Part shown: piece by piece, positions 39,123-48,018 of the stretch
How the letters are laid out: the number at the start of each line of letters is the position of its first letter
Numbering within the stretch: position 1 is the stretch's first letter
DNA from: DASSCW01 sp036556325
GTDB lineage: Bacteria; Chloroflexota; Limnocylindria; QHBO01
Reading direction: 5' to 3'
Assembly (NCBI GenBank): GCA_036556325.1
Contig: DATBJR010000052.1
Span: forward strand, 1-51,650
Length of the DNA: 51,650 bases
The notes under the pieces: generated by a model
Database searches by the model: none
What the model saw: only the letters and a program-made list of their open reading frames with translations
What the model was told of the DNA's origin: nothing
Made by a program: the position numbers and the translations under genes

Positions 39123-40363
39123 GCGCCGGCGGCAGCGGCCCGGCGGCCCTTCACGAAGCGCTCGATCCGATCCATGGCCTCGACGATCTGGTCGTAGGCA
39201 GTCGCGTAGCAGGCTCGCACGTGGCCGGCGCCGGACGGGCCGAAGGCGCTGCCCGGGACCACCGCCACGTGCTCCTCGCGCAGCAGCTCCTGGGCAAACC
39301 GCTCGTCGTCCATGCCAGTCGCTGCCTCGATGTTCGGGAAGCAGTAGAAGGCGCCGCGCGGCTCGAAGCAGAGCAACCCCATCTCGTTGAGCCTTCGGGT
39401 CATCAGGCGGCGACGCCGGTCGTACTCGTCGTGCATCGCCTGCACGTATGGCTCGCCACTGCGCAGCGCCTCGATGGCCGCGAACTGGGCGGCGGTTGGC
39501 GCGCACATGATCCCGTACTGGTGGACCTTGGCGATCCCCGACATCAGGGCAGCCGGGGCCGCGACGTAGCCGATGCGCCAGCCGGTCATCGCGTAGCTCT
39601 TGCTGAAGCCGCCGATGTACACGGTCCGCTCCCGCATCCCGGGCAGCGACGAGAAGGCGACATGCTCGTGGTCGCCGTAGGTCAGCCGCTCGTAGATCTC
39701 GTCGCTGATGACGAGCAGGTCATGCTCCTCCGCCAGGCGGGCGATGGCCTCGAGGTCAGGCCGATCCAGCACGGCGCCGGTGGGGTTGTTCGGGTAGCCC
39801 AGGAAGATTGCCTTGGTGCTGGGCGTGATGGCCGCCTCGAGCATGGCCGCGGTGACCTGGAAGTCGGTCTTGTCGGTGGTCGCGACGGCGACCGGCGCGG
39901 CGCCCGCCAGCCGGATGCACGGGGCGTACGCGACGAAGCAGGGCTCGTGATAGATCACCTCGTCCCCCGGTGCACAGACCGCGCGAAGCGTGGCATCCAG
40001 GCCCTCCGAGGCCCCGACGGTGATGATCAGCTCCGAGCGCGGGTCGTAGCTGACCGCCTGCCTGGCCTCGAGGTCGGCGGCGATCAGCTCGCGCAGCTGG
40101 ATGATTCCGCCGTTGGCGGTGTAGTGCGTCTCCCCGCGCTCCAGGCTCTCGATGGCGGCGCGGGTGATCGGCTCCGGCGTGGTGAAGTCCGGCTCGCCAA
40201 TCGTCAGCGAGATGACGTCCTTCATCTCATTGAGCATGTCGAAGAAGCGACGGATGCCCGATGGCGGCATGTCCCGCACGTTGGCCGACAGGAAGCGGTC
40301 GGATCGGGCTTCCTGGCCGAAGGCGAGGTCCGGCCGCGGTTCGGCGGCAGGCTCGATGGACAT
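39119..40363 (-). CDS. PLP-dependent class I/II aminotransferase
   Basis: A 414-residue fold-type I aminotransferase of the AspC/alanine group. Marks include ISLTIGEPDFTTPEPI, GASEGLDATLRAV, YPNNPTGAVLD, the cofactor Asp in DEIYERLTYG, and the PLP lysine in GGFSKSYAMTGWRIGY, with the carboxylate-binding Arg near the C-terminus. It carries about 40 extra N-terminal residues. ATG 40363 follows TACACT (minus, 40376-40371) by 7 nt. First gene of a pair with the methyltransferase; the amino acid used is not evident. Confidence 0.94.
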   Translation of the reverse strand: MSIEPAAEPRPDLAFGQEARSDRFLSANVRDMPPSGIRRFFDMLNEMKDVISLTIGEPDFTTPEPITRAAIESLERGETHYTANGGIIQLRELIAADLEARQAVSYDPRSELIITVGASEGLDATLRAVCAPGDEVIYHEPCFVAYAPCIRLAGAAPVAVATTDKTDFQVTAAMLEAAITPSTKAIFLGYPNNPTGAVLDRPDLEAIARLAEEHDLLVISDEIYERLTYGDHEHVAFSSLPGMRERTVYIGGFSKSYAMTGWRIGYVAAPAALMSGIAKVHQYGIMCAPTAAQFAAIEALRSGEPYVQAMHDEYDRRRRLMTRRLNEMGLLCFEPRGAFYCFPNIEAATGMDDERFAQELLREEHVAVVPGSAFGPSGAGHVRACYATAYDQIVEAMDRIERFVKGRRAAAAGA

Positions 40364-40370
40364 GGCGGCA

Positions 40371-40376
40371 AGTGTA
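40371..40376 (-). promoter_or_regulatory. Predicted -10 element (TACACT) of the aminotransferase gene
   Basis: TACACT ends 7 nt before ATG 40363 on the minus strand; no ribosome site. The same hexamer precedes genes starting at 3061 and 43445. Confidence 0.52.
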
Positions 40377-40410
40377 GCCGCAGCACCTAGCCGGGCGGTG
40401 GCCCAGCCCT

Positions 40411-40416
40411 TACCCT
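40411..40416 (+). promoter_or_regulatory. Predicted -10 element (TACCCT) of the Na+/H+ antiporter gene
   Basis: TACCCT ends 7 nt before ATG 40424; no ribosome site. It lies 35 nt from the divergent aminotransferase -10 box. Confidence 0.48.
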
Positions 40417-40423
40417 TCGCGCC

Positions 40424-42046
40424 ATGCCCGAGCTGCACCTCCTGCTCGCCGCGCCGCCGACGGAGCTTCCCTTCCGCGACACGTCGCAGCTCGAGCTGCT
40501 GCTGGCGGTCTTCATCCTGGTGGCGGCTCTCACCGTGGTCGCCGGCCGGATCAACATCCCGTACCCGATCCTGATGACGCTCGGCGGCCTGCTGTTGGGT
40601 CTGGTCCCGGATCTGCCGCGGCTGGACCTGGCGCCCGAGCTGGTGTTCCTGCTCATCCTGCCGCCCATCCTCTTCGGCGCCGCGTTCTTCACCTCGCCGC
40701 GCGAGCTGTGGCGCAACGCGCGACCCATCGGCCTGCTGGCGATTGGCCTGGTGCTGGTCACCACGGTGGCGGTTGCCGTCGTGGTCCACACGCTGGTGCC
40801 GGACATCGGCTGGGCGCCGGCATTCGCGCTGGGCGCCATCGTCTCACCGCCCGATGCCGTGGCGGCCACGGCCATTGCGCAGCGGCTCGGGCTGCCGCCC
40901 CGGCTGGTTGCCATCCTGGAGGGCGAGAGCCTGGTCAACGACGCGACCGCGCTGACCGCGTTTCGGCTGGCGGTTGCGGCCGCAGGGTTCGGGACGTTCT
41001 CGCTGATCGAGGCGACCGGGACGTTCGTGTTCGTCAGCGTGGGCGGCGTCGTGATCGGCCTGGTGGTGGGCTGGATCGTGGTCCAGGTCGAGGCTCGGCT
41101 GAACGATCCGCCGGTGGAGGTGCTGGTCTCGCTGCTGGCCCCGGTGGCCGCGTGGCTGCCGGCCGAGGGCATCCACGTGTCCGGGGTGCTGGCGGTGGTG
41201 ACCGCGGGGATCGTGCTGGGGCGCGCGGCGCCGCGCGTCATGAGCTCGGATACCCGAATCCTCGGCTCGGGAGTGTGGCAGATGCTGATCTACATGCTGA
41301 ACGGCCTGGTCTTCGTGCTCATTGGCCTGCAGCTGCCGAGCATCATCGAGGCGATCTCGGAGGGCCGATCCGCCTCGGACCTCATCCTGCTGGCCCTGGC
41401 CGTGGGCGTGACCGTGATCCTCGTCCGGCTGGCGTGGGTCTTTCCGGCGACCTACGTGCCGCGCTGGCTCATTCCCCGCGTCCAGGCACGCGATCCCATG
41501 CCGGATCCGCGGGTGGTCGCCATCCTGGGCTGGTCCGGCATGCGCGGAGTCGTGTCGCTGGCAGGCATCCTGACCCTGGGCCACGACTTTCCGTCGCGCG
41601 ACCTGCTCGTGTTCCTGACGTTCTCGGTGATCCTGGTCACCCTGGTCGGCCAGGGCCTGTCGCTGCCGTTCATCATCCGGCGGCTGGGGATCGGCGACGA
41701 CGGGTCGGTGCAGCACGAGGCCCTCCACGCTCGCGAAGCGTCCATCGAGGCGGCACTCGGCCGCCTCGAAGAGCTGGCCGCAGAATGGCCCGGGCACCTG
41801 GAGCTGATCGAGCAGATGCGCGCGCGCTTCACGCACGCCGAGGAGCACCTGGAGCACGACCACGAGGCCGAAGGGGCACCGGAGCCGGACCAGGAGCAGA
41901 TCGAGCACGAGGCCATCCGCCGGGCGGTGATCGGGGCGCAACGGGTGGCGATCATCGACCTGCGCGATCGCGGGGTGATCGGCGACGCCGCGCTGCGTCG
42001 GGTGGAGCGCGACCTCGACCTGGAGGAGCTGCGCGCCGAGGGCTAG
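40424..42046 (+). CDS. CPA1-type Na+/H+ antiporter
   Basis: A 540-residue monovalent cation/proton antiporter (NhaP/YjcE-like) in the inner membrane. About twelve hydrophobic spans are followed by a charged cytoplasmic tail of roughly 120 residues rich in His and Glu. Conserved ion-site segments are SPPDAVAATAIAQRL, EGESLVNDATAL (the ND pair) and GWSGMRGVVSLAG. It would export Na+ or K+ and control internal pH. Its stop overlaps that of the convergent DUF1684 gene on CTAG. Confidence 0.95.
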   Translation: MPELHLLLAAPPTELPFRDTSQLELLLAVFILVAALTVVAGRINIPYPILMTLGGLLLGLVPDLPRLDLAPELVFLLILPPILFGAAFFTSPRELWRNARPIGLLAIGLVLVTTVAVAVVVHTLVPDIGWAPAFALGAIVSPPDAVAATAIAQRLGLPPRLVAILEGESLVNDATALTAFRLAVAAAGFGTFSLIEATGTFVFVSVGGVVIGLVVGWIVVQVEARLNDPPVEVLVSLLAPVAAWLPAEGIHVSGVLAVVTAGIVLGRAAPRVMSSDTRILGSGVWQMLIYMLNGLVFVLIGLQLPSIIEAISEGRSASDLILLALAVGVTVILVRLAWVFPATYVPRWLIPRVQARDPMPDPRVVAILGWSGMRGVVSLAGILTLGHDFPSRDLLVFLTFSVILVTLVGQGLSLPFIIRRLGIGDDGSVQHEALHAREASIEAALGRLEELAAEWPGHLELIEQMRARFTHAEEHLEHDHEAEGAPEPDQEQIEHEAIRRAVIGAQRVAIIDLRDRGVIGDAALRRVERDLDLEELRAEG

Positions 42047-42867
42047 CCGGCCGCTGGCGGCAGGTAGTTCCGCTCCCCCGCCTCGATCCGCAGGTTGAGC
42101 CGGTTCTGTGGCGGCGGCAGCGGGCAGGTGGCGAACTCGCTGAAGACGCACGGCGGGTTGTAGGCCAGGTTGAAGTCCAGCACCACCGTGCCATCCTCGC
42201 CAACCGGCTCGGAGTACAGGAAGCGTCCACCGCCGTAGGTCTCGTGGCCATTGGTGGCGTCGCCGAACACGAGCCACACGCGCCGCTCGTCCGCGTCGCC
42301 GGGCAGGGCGGCCAGCGACCAGGTCCGGCCGTCGCGCTCGAACACCAGTGTGCCGGGCGTCTCCTCGGAGCCGATGTCTCCCGTCACGTCGACGATCTCG
42401 AGCCGCTCGCCGGCCTCCGCCGGGTGCAGCCGCGCGTCGAGCCGCCAACCCGGATCGATCGGGAAGTGGTCCACCCCCCGGAACGCGGCGATCCTCGGCG
42501 ACGCGTGATCCCGGACGCGCAGCCCCCAGCGCTGCCCGCGCTGGATGACGTACATGTGGAGGCTCCCGATCTGGATCACGGTCGGCTCGCCGGTCACGTC
42601 GGAGGCGAGGGGCTCGGGGCGCGGCTGCGCCTCGCCATCGGGCTGGAGCCTCACTTCGCCAGCCTGCAGCCAGAGCGAGCCGGCGTGGGCCGGCACGTCC
42701 TCGCCGGACAGCACGATGTCGTTGGACCCATCGGCCCCGAACCGGTTCTCGCCCGGGGCCAGCCAGTGGAGGCCGACCAGCGTCAGCCAGCCGTTCGGAT
42801 CGCGGAGCCGCTCGTCACGCTGCGTCCACCACTCGACCACGCCTGCCGCGTGCTCCTCCGGGGTCAT
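42043..42867 (-). CDS. DUF1684-domain protein
   Basis: A 274-residue protein covering the whole DUF1684 domain: GWLTLVGLHWLAPGENRFG near the N-terminus, and LDFNLAYNPPCVFSEFATCP followed by NRLNLRIEAGER at the end. The family is widespread and without known activity; conserved Cys and Asn-rich motifs in the C-terminal part suggest an active or binding site. No signal peptide. ATG 42867 overlaps the upstream stop (ATGA), so it is the second gene of a pair. Confidence 0.92.
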   Translation of the reverse strand: MTPEEHAAGVVEWWTQRDERLRDPNGWLTLVGLHWLAPGENRFGADGSNDIVLSGEDVPAHAGSLWLQAGEVRLQPDGEAQPRPEPLASDVTGEPTVIQIGSLHMYVIQRGQRWGLRVRDHASPRIAAFRGVDHFPIDPGWRLDARLHPAEAGERLEIVDVTGDIGSEETPGTLVFERDGRTWSLAALPGDADERRVWLVFGDATNGHETYGGGRFLYSEPVGEDGTVVLDFNLAYNPPCVFSEFATCPLPPPQNRLNLRIEAGERNYLPPAAG

Positions 42868-43445
42868 CTGGCCGGCAGGAAGAGCAGGTACGGCGCGGCG
42901 CCGCTGCCGAGATGGACCCAGGTGGCGGCCGTGCCGCTCACCGGGTTCGTCGTCACCTGTCGGCCGGACGCCGTGGTGCCATCAAGCGCGGCCGCCACCG
43001 GCCCCTCACCGAAGCGGCCGAGGCAGGCAGCCACGTATCCGTCGCCGGTCGGCTCGGCCAGCACGAGGATGCTGCGGCCCAGCGCCATGCGGCGGCACCG
43101 CGCCCCAAGGACCGGGTCCTCGCCGGCAGCCTGCCAGCTGTCGCCCAGCGCCCCGGCAAGCCCCGCGGCGGCCCGATCGGCATCAGCTGTTGCGAGCACC
43201 AGGCCGCGTGGCGCCTCCGTCCAGTCGTCGACCGGGCGCGGGAAGAGCCTGGCGCGCGCATCATCGGCCTCGAGCTCGGGCGAGGGCTCGTTCGCGGCCC
43301 GCACGCCCCACCACAGGATGCGCGTCTCGCTGCCGGGCTCGGCGTAGAGCCACTGCGGAAAGAGCTGCGCACCGCCCTCGCGCAGGACTCGATTGAGCGT
43401 GGCCTGCTCCAGGACCGCTATCCGGACGTGGCTGATCTCAGGCAT
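42864..43445 (-). CDS. Conserved hypothetical protein, possibly VOC-like
   Basis: A 193-residue protein. The opening MPEISHVRIAVLEQATLNRVLREGG and the even spacing of strands suggest a VOC or cupin-like fold, but no metal-ligand pattern is clear, so this is weak. ATG 43445 is well supported: TACACT (minus, 43458-43453) ends 7 nt upstream. It is the first gene of the pair with DUF1684, which may hint at a joint role. Confidence 0.65.
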   Translation of the reverse strand: MPEISHVRIAVLEQATLNRVLREGGAQLFPQWLYAEPGSETRILWWGVRAANEPSPELEADDARARLFPRPVDDWTEAPRGLVLATADADRAAAGLAGALGDSWQAAGEDPVLGARCRRMALGRSILVLAEPTGDGYVAACLGRFGEGPVAAALDGTTASGRQVTTNPVSGTAATWVHLGSGAAPYLLFLPAR

Positions 43446-43452
43446 GGCATCG

Positions 43453-43458
43453 AGTGTA
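43453..43458 (-). promoter_or_regulatory. Predicted -10 element (TACACT) of the 43445 gene pair
   Basis: TACACT ends 7 nt before ATG 43445 on the minus strand; no ribosome site, leaderless type. Confidence 0.52.
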
Positions 43459-43526
43459 GCCCGCCCACCTGACGCCCTCCGGCGACCCTCATGGGTGCCC
43501 GTCCCCCGCCCCCTCGGGCCGCACCG

Positions 43527-43910
43527 CTAGCCGGCAGCCTGCGTCAGCTCGAGGATGTTGCCTTCGCTGTCGGTGAACCACGCGGCGTGGTAGTCACCGG
43601 CGCTCAGCAGGCCGTCGACGGTCTTCATCTCGCCGAAGTCATACTCCTCGAACGTCACCCCGCGGCCGCGCAGCTCGGTCATCACGGCCCGGATGTCGGC
43701 GACCTCCCAGCCGCCGACGGTGTTGCGCGCCGTCCCTGCCGACCCGGTCTGGTAGAGGACGAACCAGGTGGAGGCGCAGCGGTACCAGAGGGTCGTCCCA
43801 CCCATCTCCTCCTTGTCGGGCGTCAGCCCCAGCTTCTCCGCGTACCAGGCCCGCGCTCGCGCGATGTCCGACGCCGCCAGGCGCGCCGACATGGGAAAGC
43901 CAGCCAGCAT
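43527..43910 (-). CDS. VOC (glyoxalase/bleomycin-resistance) fold protein
   Basis: A 127-residue vicinal-oxygen-chelate protein. ARLAASDIARARAWYAEKLGL starts the first module and AAWFTDSEGNILELTQ ends the second, with the terminal Glu that usually binds metal. The substrate is unknown. ATG 43910 has GGAGGT about 8 nt upstream on the minus strand, one of the few leadered genes here. It lies between gatA and the DUF1684 pair, with no functional link evident. Confidence 0.9.
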   Translation of the reverse strand: MLAGFPMSARLAASDIARARAWYAEKLGLTPDKEEMGGTTLWYRCASTWFVLYQTGSAGTARNTVGGWEVADIRAVMTELRGRGVTFEEYDFGEMKTVDGLLSAGDYHAAWFTDSEGNILELTQAAG

Positions 43911-43988
43911 GAGTCACACCTCCGTATCGGCTCGTGGTCGGAGCCTGCAGGCAAATGGATACGCCTCGCTCGCCCGGCTGGCAAGCGG

Positions 43989-45509
43989 TCAGTCGTGCGC
44001 GGTCGGCGGGCGAAGCTGCGAGAAGCCGGCGGCGCGCTCGTAGGCATCGGCCACGCGGAGCACGGTCGATTCATCGAAGGCCCGGCCGATGACCTGCAGG
44101 CCCACCGGCAGCCCATCGGAGAGGCCGCACGGCACGCTGATGCCCGGCAGGCCGGCGATGTTCACCGGCAGCGTGCAGGCGTCGTTGAGGTACATCAGCA
44201 GGGGATCCTGGGTCTTGGCGCCGATCTTGAAGGCGACGCTGGGCGAGGTCGGGGCGATCAGCGCGTCGACATTGGCCAGGATCTCGTCGAACTCGGCCTT
44301 GATCAGGGTCCGGACCTGCTGGGCCTTGACGTAGTACGCGTCGTAGTAGCCGGCCGACAGCGCGTAGGTGCCGAGCATGATGCGCCGCTTGACCTCGGGC
44401 CCGAAGCCGGCGCCGCGGGTGTGCAGGTAGTTCGCCAGCAGGTCGTCCTCGCCAGTCGAGAGGCCGTACTTGATGCCGTCGTAGCGCGCCAGGTTGGCCG
44501 ATGCCTCCGCCGGCGCGATGATGTAGTACGTGGCCAGCCCGCGTTCCGTGGATGGCAGCGAGACCTCCACGACCTCGGCCCCCAGGCCCTCGAGCACGCG
44601 GATCGCGCCGCGCACCGCCGCCTCGACGCCGGGCTCCATGCCGGCCACGAAGTACTCGCGCGGCACCCCCAGGCGCATGCCACCGATCTCGCCGGTGAGG
44701 GCGGCAGCGTAGTCGGGGACCGGCACGTCGACGCTGGTCGAATCGCGCGGGTCGTGCCCGGCCAGCGCCTGCAGGACGAGCGCGCAGTCGCGCACCGAGC
44801 GGGTGAACGGCCCGCACTGATCGAGGCTCGAGGCAAAGGCCACCATGCCGTAGCGGCTGACTCGGCCATAGGTCGGCTTCATGCCCACCACGCCGGCCAG
44901 GGAGGCTGGCTGGCGGATGCTGCCGCCGGTATCCGTGCCGAGCGCAAAGAACATCTCGCCGGCGGCCACACCGGCCGACGAACCGCCGGAGGAGCCGCCC
45001 GGCACCGTGGACTCGTCCCAGGGGTTGTGGACCGGTCCGTAGGCGCTGTTCTCATTGGATGAGCCCATGGCGAACTCGTCGCAGTTCGTCTTGCCCAGCA
45101 GGATGGCGCCGACGGCCGCCAGCCGCTCGTCCGCGTCGCTGGCGTACGGCGAGCGATACCCCTCCAGGATGCGCGACCCGGCCGTGGTCGGCAGGCCGCC
45201 ATCCGGCTGCCCCTGATCGTCCAGGGCGCGGGTCACGAAGATGTCCTTCAGCGCGTACGGGATGCCCAGCAGCGGCTCCGACCCGCCATCGCCCGCGCGG
45301 CGGGTGGCATCTGCCGCATCGGCGGCGGCCAGTGCGCGATCGCGCCCAACGGCCAGGAACGTGTTCAGCCGTTCGGCGTCGCGGTCGATGCGCGCCAGGC
45401 AGGCCTCGGTGAGCTCCCGCGAGCTGACCTCGCCGCGGCGCAGGAGCTCCCCGACCTCGGTGATCGTGCGGTCGGCGAGCGGCAGCCCGGTGACGGGTGG
45501 CGGCGCCAT
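43989..45509 (-). CDS. gatA: Aspartyl/glutamyl-tRNA amidotransferase subunit A
   Basis: Amidase subunit of GatCAB, 506 residues. It frees ammonia from Gln through a Ser-cisSer-Lys triad: Lys in IPYALKDIFV, and the amidase signature GGSSGGSSAGVAAGE with both serines. GKTNCDEFAMGSSNENSAYG and TDTGGSIRQPAS are also typical. ATG 45509 starts 4 nt after the gatC stop, so the two form an operon and translation is probably coupled. Confidence 0.97.
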   Translation of the reverse strand: MAPPPVTGLPLADRTITEVGELLRRGEVSSRELTEACLARIDRDAERLNTFLAVGRDRALAAADAADATRRAGDGGSEPLLGIPYALKDIFVTRALDDQGQPDGGLPTTAGSRILEGYRSPYASDADERLAAVGAILLGKTNCDEFAMGSSNENSAYGPVHNPWDESTVPGGSSGGSSAGVAAGEMFFALGTDTGGSIRQPASLAGVVGMKPTYGRVSRYGMVAFASSLDQCGPFTRSVRDCALVLQALAGHDPRDSTSVDVPVPDYAAALTGEIGGMRLGVPREYFVAGMEPGVEAAVRGAIRVLEGLGAEVVEVSLPSTERGLATYYIIAPAEASANLARYDGIKYGLSTGEDDLLANYLHTRGAGFGPEVKRRIMLGTYALSAGYYDAYYVKAQQVRTLIKAEFDEILANVDALIAPTSPSVAFKIGAKTQDPLLMYLNDACTLPVNIAGLPGISVPCGLSDGLPVGLQVIGRAFDESTVLRVADAYERAAGFSQLRPPTAHD

Positions 45510-45513
45510 CGGC

Positions 45514-45807
45514 CTAGCGGCCCTCTTCCAGGACCACCGGCACGCGCAGCAGCGGCCCCTCGCGCAGCGGCGCGTTGGCCAGGGCCGCCTCGCGGTCCAT
45601 GGATGGCCGCGGCACGTCGTCGCGCATGACGTTCTCGAGCGCGATGACGCTGGCGGTGGGCCCGACGCTGCTGGTGTCCACCGACTGCAGCTGCTTGACG
45701 GCTTCCAGGATCCGGTTCAGCTGGCCCTGCATCAGGTCGATCTCGTCGTCACTCAGGCCCAGCCGGGCCAGCTCGGCGACGTGCTCCACATCCTCGCGGC
45801 TGATCAC
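45514..45807 (-). CDS. gatC: Aspartyl/glutamyl-tRNA amidotransferase subunit C
   Basis: A 97-residue small subunit that wraps around GatA and stabilises it. Recognised by VEHVAELARLGLSDDEIDLM, LNRILEAVKQLQSVDT and the C-terminal MRDDVPRPSMDREAALANAP. GTG 45807 follows TAGCAT (minus, 45819-45814) by 6 nt, indicating a leaderless start. First gene of gatC-gatA. Confidence 0.95.
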   Translation of the reverse strand: MISREDVEHVAELARLGLSDDEIDLMQGQLNRILEAVKQLQSVDTSSVGPTASVIALENVMRDDVPRPSMDREAALANAPLREGPLLRVPVVLEEGR

Positions 45808-45813
45808 GGGCCG

Positions 45814-45819
45814 ATGCTA
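45814..45819 (-). promoter_or_regulatory. Predicted -10 element (TAGCAT) of gatC-gatA
   Basis: TAGCAT ends 6 nt before the gatC GTG on the minus strand; no ribosome site is present. Confidence 0.5.
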
Positions 45820-45838
45820 GCAGGCGACAATGCGCCCC

Positions 45839-46708
45839 ATGGCAGCGACCTCCGGCTCAGTCTCGATCCCCATCCGCGGCGGGCGGATCGAGGCCTTTCG
45901 CCTGCCTGCGACCGCCGGCGCCAGCGGGGTCCCGCTGCTGGTGCTGGGCGGCGTCGAGACCGGGCTGCGGCCGCTGGCCGGCACGGAGCACGTCCTCCTG
46001 CGCCGATGGGAGGGCCGGGCTGCCCACCGCCCCGTGGTGGTGGTCGGCCGGCCGCTGGCCGACGACGGCGCAGCGGTCGACCATCTCATGCACCCCCGGG
46101 TGATCGCCGATGCCGTATCCACGGCCATCGGCTGGCTGGGGGGCGATGGCGGACCGCTTCCGCCCTTCGCGCTCGAGGCCGAGTCCGGTGGTGGACGGAT
46201 CTCGCTGTGGCTGACCGTCGACCATCCGGAGCTGGTGGGACGCCTCGTCCTCGCGTCGGTGGCATCGGAGACGCCGCCCTCGTCCGCCATGGCGGCACGC
46301 ATGGAGCAGTGGATCGAGATGGCGGAGCGCGACGACTGGGGCATGTTCTTCAGCCAGATGGCGATGGTCATGCGCCCGGCGACCGGCGGCCAGGCGCCGT
46401 CCTTCGAGGCCGCGGCGCGACTTCAGCCGCGACCGGCGACCCCGGAGCGCTTCATCGGCGAGCTGCGCGCCACGCTGGATCCGTCGTCGTTCGTCACGGA
46501 CCGCCTGGCCGAGATCAGCGTGCCGGCCTTGATCCTGGGCGGCGGCAGGGACCAGGTCGTGCCGCCCGAGGCAACGCGGCTGGTAGCCGAGCACATCCCC
46601 GGCGCGCGGCTGGAGGTGGACCCGGAATGCGGCCACACGGTGCGCACGTCGCTGCGTGGCTACGACGAGCTGGTGGAGGCGTTCCTGGCCGAGGGCGACC
46701 CCGCCTAG
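45839..46708 (+). CDS. Alpha/beta hydrolase
   Basis: A 289-residue hydrolase-fold protein: VPLLVLGGVETGLRPL in place of the usual HG loop, a likely nucleophile in EAESGGGRISLWL, an acid in LILGGGRDQVVPPEA and a His in ECGHTVRTSL. The substrate is unknown. ATG 45839 is preferred over ATG 45830 because a GACAAT hexamer ends 7 nt upstream; the choice is weak. It diverges from gatC and shares CTAG with the convergent YceI gene at its stop. Confidence 0.87.
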   Translation: MAATSGSVSIPIRGGRIEAFRLPATAGASGVPLLVLGGVETGLRPLAGTEHVLLRRWEGRAAHRPVVVVGRPLADDGAAVDHLMHPRVIADAVSTAIGWLGGDGGPLPPFALEAESGGGRISLWLTVDHPELVGRLVLASVASETPPSSAMAARMEQWIEMAERDDWGMFFSQMAMVMRPATGGQAPSFEAAARLQPRPATPERFIGELRATLDPSSFVTDRLAEISVPALILGGGRDQVVPPEATRLVAEHIPGARLEVDPECGHTVRTSLRGYDELVEAFLAEGDPA

Positions 46709-47454
46709 CCCTGGACCTGCGTGAAGAACAGCTGGAACTCCATGGTCCCGTGGTCGGCCACCGACAGGACGATCATGGCCTGCGGCTTCTGGATGCCGTA
46801 GTCCGCGAACTCGATGTCGATCGAGCCGGTGAGCACGACCACGCCGCCGTCCAGGCGCCCCTCCATGGGCACCTCGACCGTCCGCGTCACGCCATGCAGC
46901 GTCAGCTCGCCCGTGGCGGTGCCCTGCTGGGGGGAGCCGTCCTCGCCGGCCGCTGGCAGGGCAATGGGCTCGGTCAGGACGAAGGTTGCCGTCGGAAACG
47001 CGTTGGTCTCCAGCGCCTGGCGGCGCAGCTGGCCGTCGCGTCGCTCGTCGTCGCTCACCAGCGCGGTGAGGTCGGCGCTGATGGTGGCGGCCGTCACGGT
47101 CCGGTCCCGGACGGTCAGGCTGCCGCTGACCTGCGGCGTGCGGCCCACCGCCGTCTGGCCGCCGATGCCCGCCAGCTCCTCCTGCACGCGGTAGCCCACG
47201 AACGAGCTGGTGAAGTCCGAGAACCGACCGATGCCGGTGTTGACCGCCCACTCACCATCGCCGTCGTTGACGACTGCCGTCGGGATATCCGCCGAGCCCG
47301 CCAGGCTCGGCAGCGGCCTCCCGGAGACGGACACGGCTGGCGCATCCGAGGGCCGCAGGAAGACGTACCACAGCCCGTAGCCGCCGCCCGCCATGCCGGC
47401 GATGACGACCAGGACCGCGGCAATCCGGAACCACGTCGATCGAAGGATGTTCAC
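46705..47454 (-). CDS. Membrane-anchored YceI-like domain protein
   Basis: A 249-residue protein: an N-terminal membrane span (RIAAVLVVIAGMAGGGYGLW) puts a YceI lipocalin-like domain outside the membrane. The domain reads WAVNTGIGRFSDFTSSFVGY, SGSLTVRDRTVTAATISADL, TGELTLHGVTRTVEVPM and IEFADYGIQKPQAM, the family pattern for binding isoprenoid chains. GTG 47454 is preferred, giving NILRSTWFR before the span; GTG 47487 would add eleven residues. Possibly read together with the osmC gene upstream. Confidence 0.9.
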   Translation of the reverse strand: MNILRSTWFRIAAVLVVIAGMAGGGYGLWYVFLRPSDAPAVSVSGRPLPSLAGSADIPTAVVNDGDGEWAVNTGIGRFSDFTSSFVGYRVQEELAGIGGQTAVGRTPQVSGSLTVRDRTVTAATISADLTALVSDDERRDGQLRRQALETNAFPTATFVLTEPIALPAAGEDGSPQQGTATGELTLHGVTRTVEVPMEGRLDGGVVVLTGSIDIEFADYGIQKPQAMIVLSVADHGTMEFQLFFTQVQG

Positions 47455-47505
47455 CCGTCGGTTATGCCCGTCTCCATTGGGAACCACATGAGAAGCCCCC
47501 GAGCC

Positions 47506-48018
47506 TCAGGCGAGGGAGATCTCGACGCTGATGGGCACCGCTCGCCGCGTCGCATCGGTCACCGGGCAGTGGTCGACCGCCCAGGCCGCGACCCCCCGCA
47601 GGACGTCGGCGTCGGCGCCCGCCGCGCGCATCCGAAACGCGATGCGCATCGCTGATGGCCCGGCCGGCACGTCGGGATCGAGGCCCAGGATCCCGCGGTC
47701 ATCGGACTGCGAGTCGACGTCCACCTCGCAGCGGAAGCCCGCAATGCCCTGCTGCGCGGCACGCATCGTGGCCAATGACAGCGCGCAGGCGGCCAGCGCA
47801 GCCCGGAAGGCCCAGCCGGGGCTCATCGCCGACGCCTCGCCTCCCACCGCGTCGGGCATGTCGGTCGTCAGCGAGGCGCCATCCGGCCCAGAAACGGTGA
47901 CCCGCAGGCCGCCCTCCAGCCGCGCCGTCGCCAGCGTGTCGGTGTAGGCCGCCTGCTCCGGGTGCTCGGACACCCAGGCGCTGGCCGCGTCCATCGCGAC
48001 GCGAATCACCTCGCTCAC
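47506..48018 (-). CDS. OsmC-family peroxiredoxin-like protein
   Basis: A 170-residue OsmC/Ohr-fold protein that should reduce organic hydroperoxides. Both family cysteines are present: one in RAALAACALSLATM and one in VDHCPVTDATRRAVPI. GTG 48018 overlaps the ligA stop (GTGA), so it is translated from the ligA mRNA. Whether it acts as an OsmC or Ohr enzyme cannot be told. Confidence 0.9.
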   Translation of the reverse strand: MSEVIRVAMDAASAWVSEHPEQAAYTDTLATARLEGGLRVTVSGPDGASLTTDMPDAVGGEASAMSPGWAFRAALAACALSLATMRAAQQGIAGFRCEVDVDSQSDDRGILGLDPDVPAGPSAMRIAFRMRAAGADADVLRGVAAWAVDHCPVTDATRRAVPISVEISLA

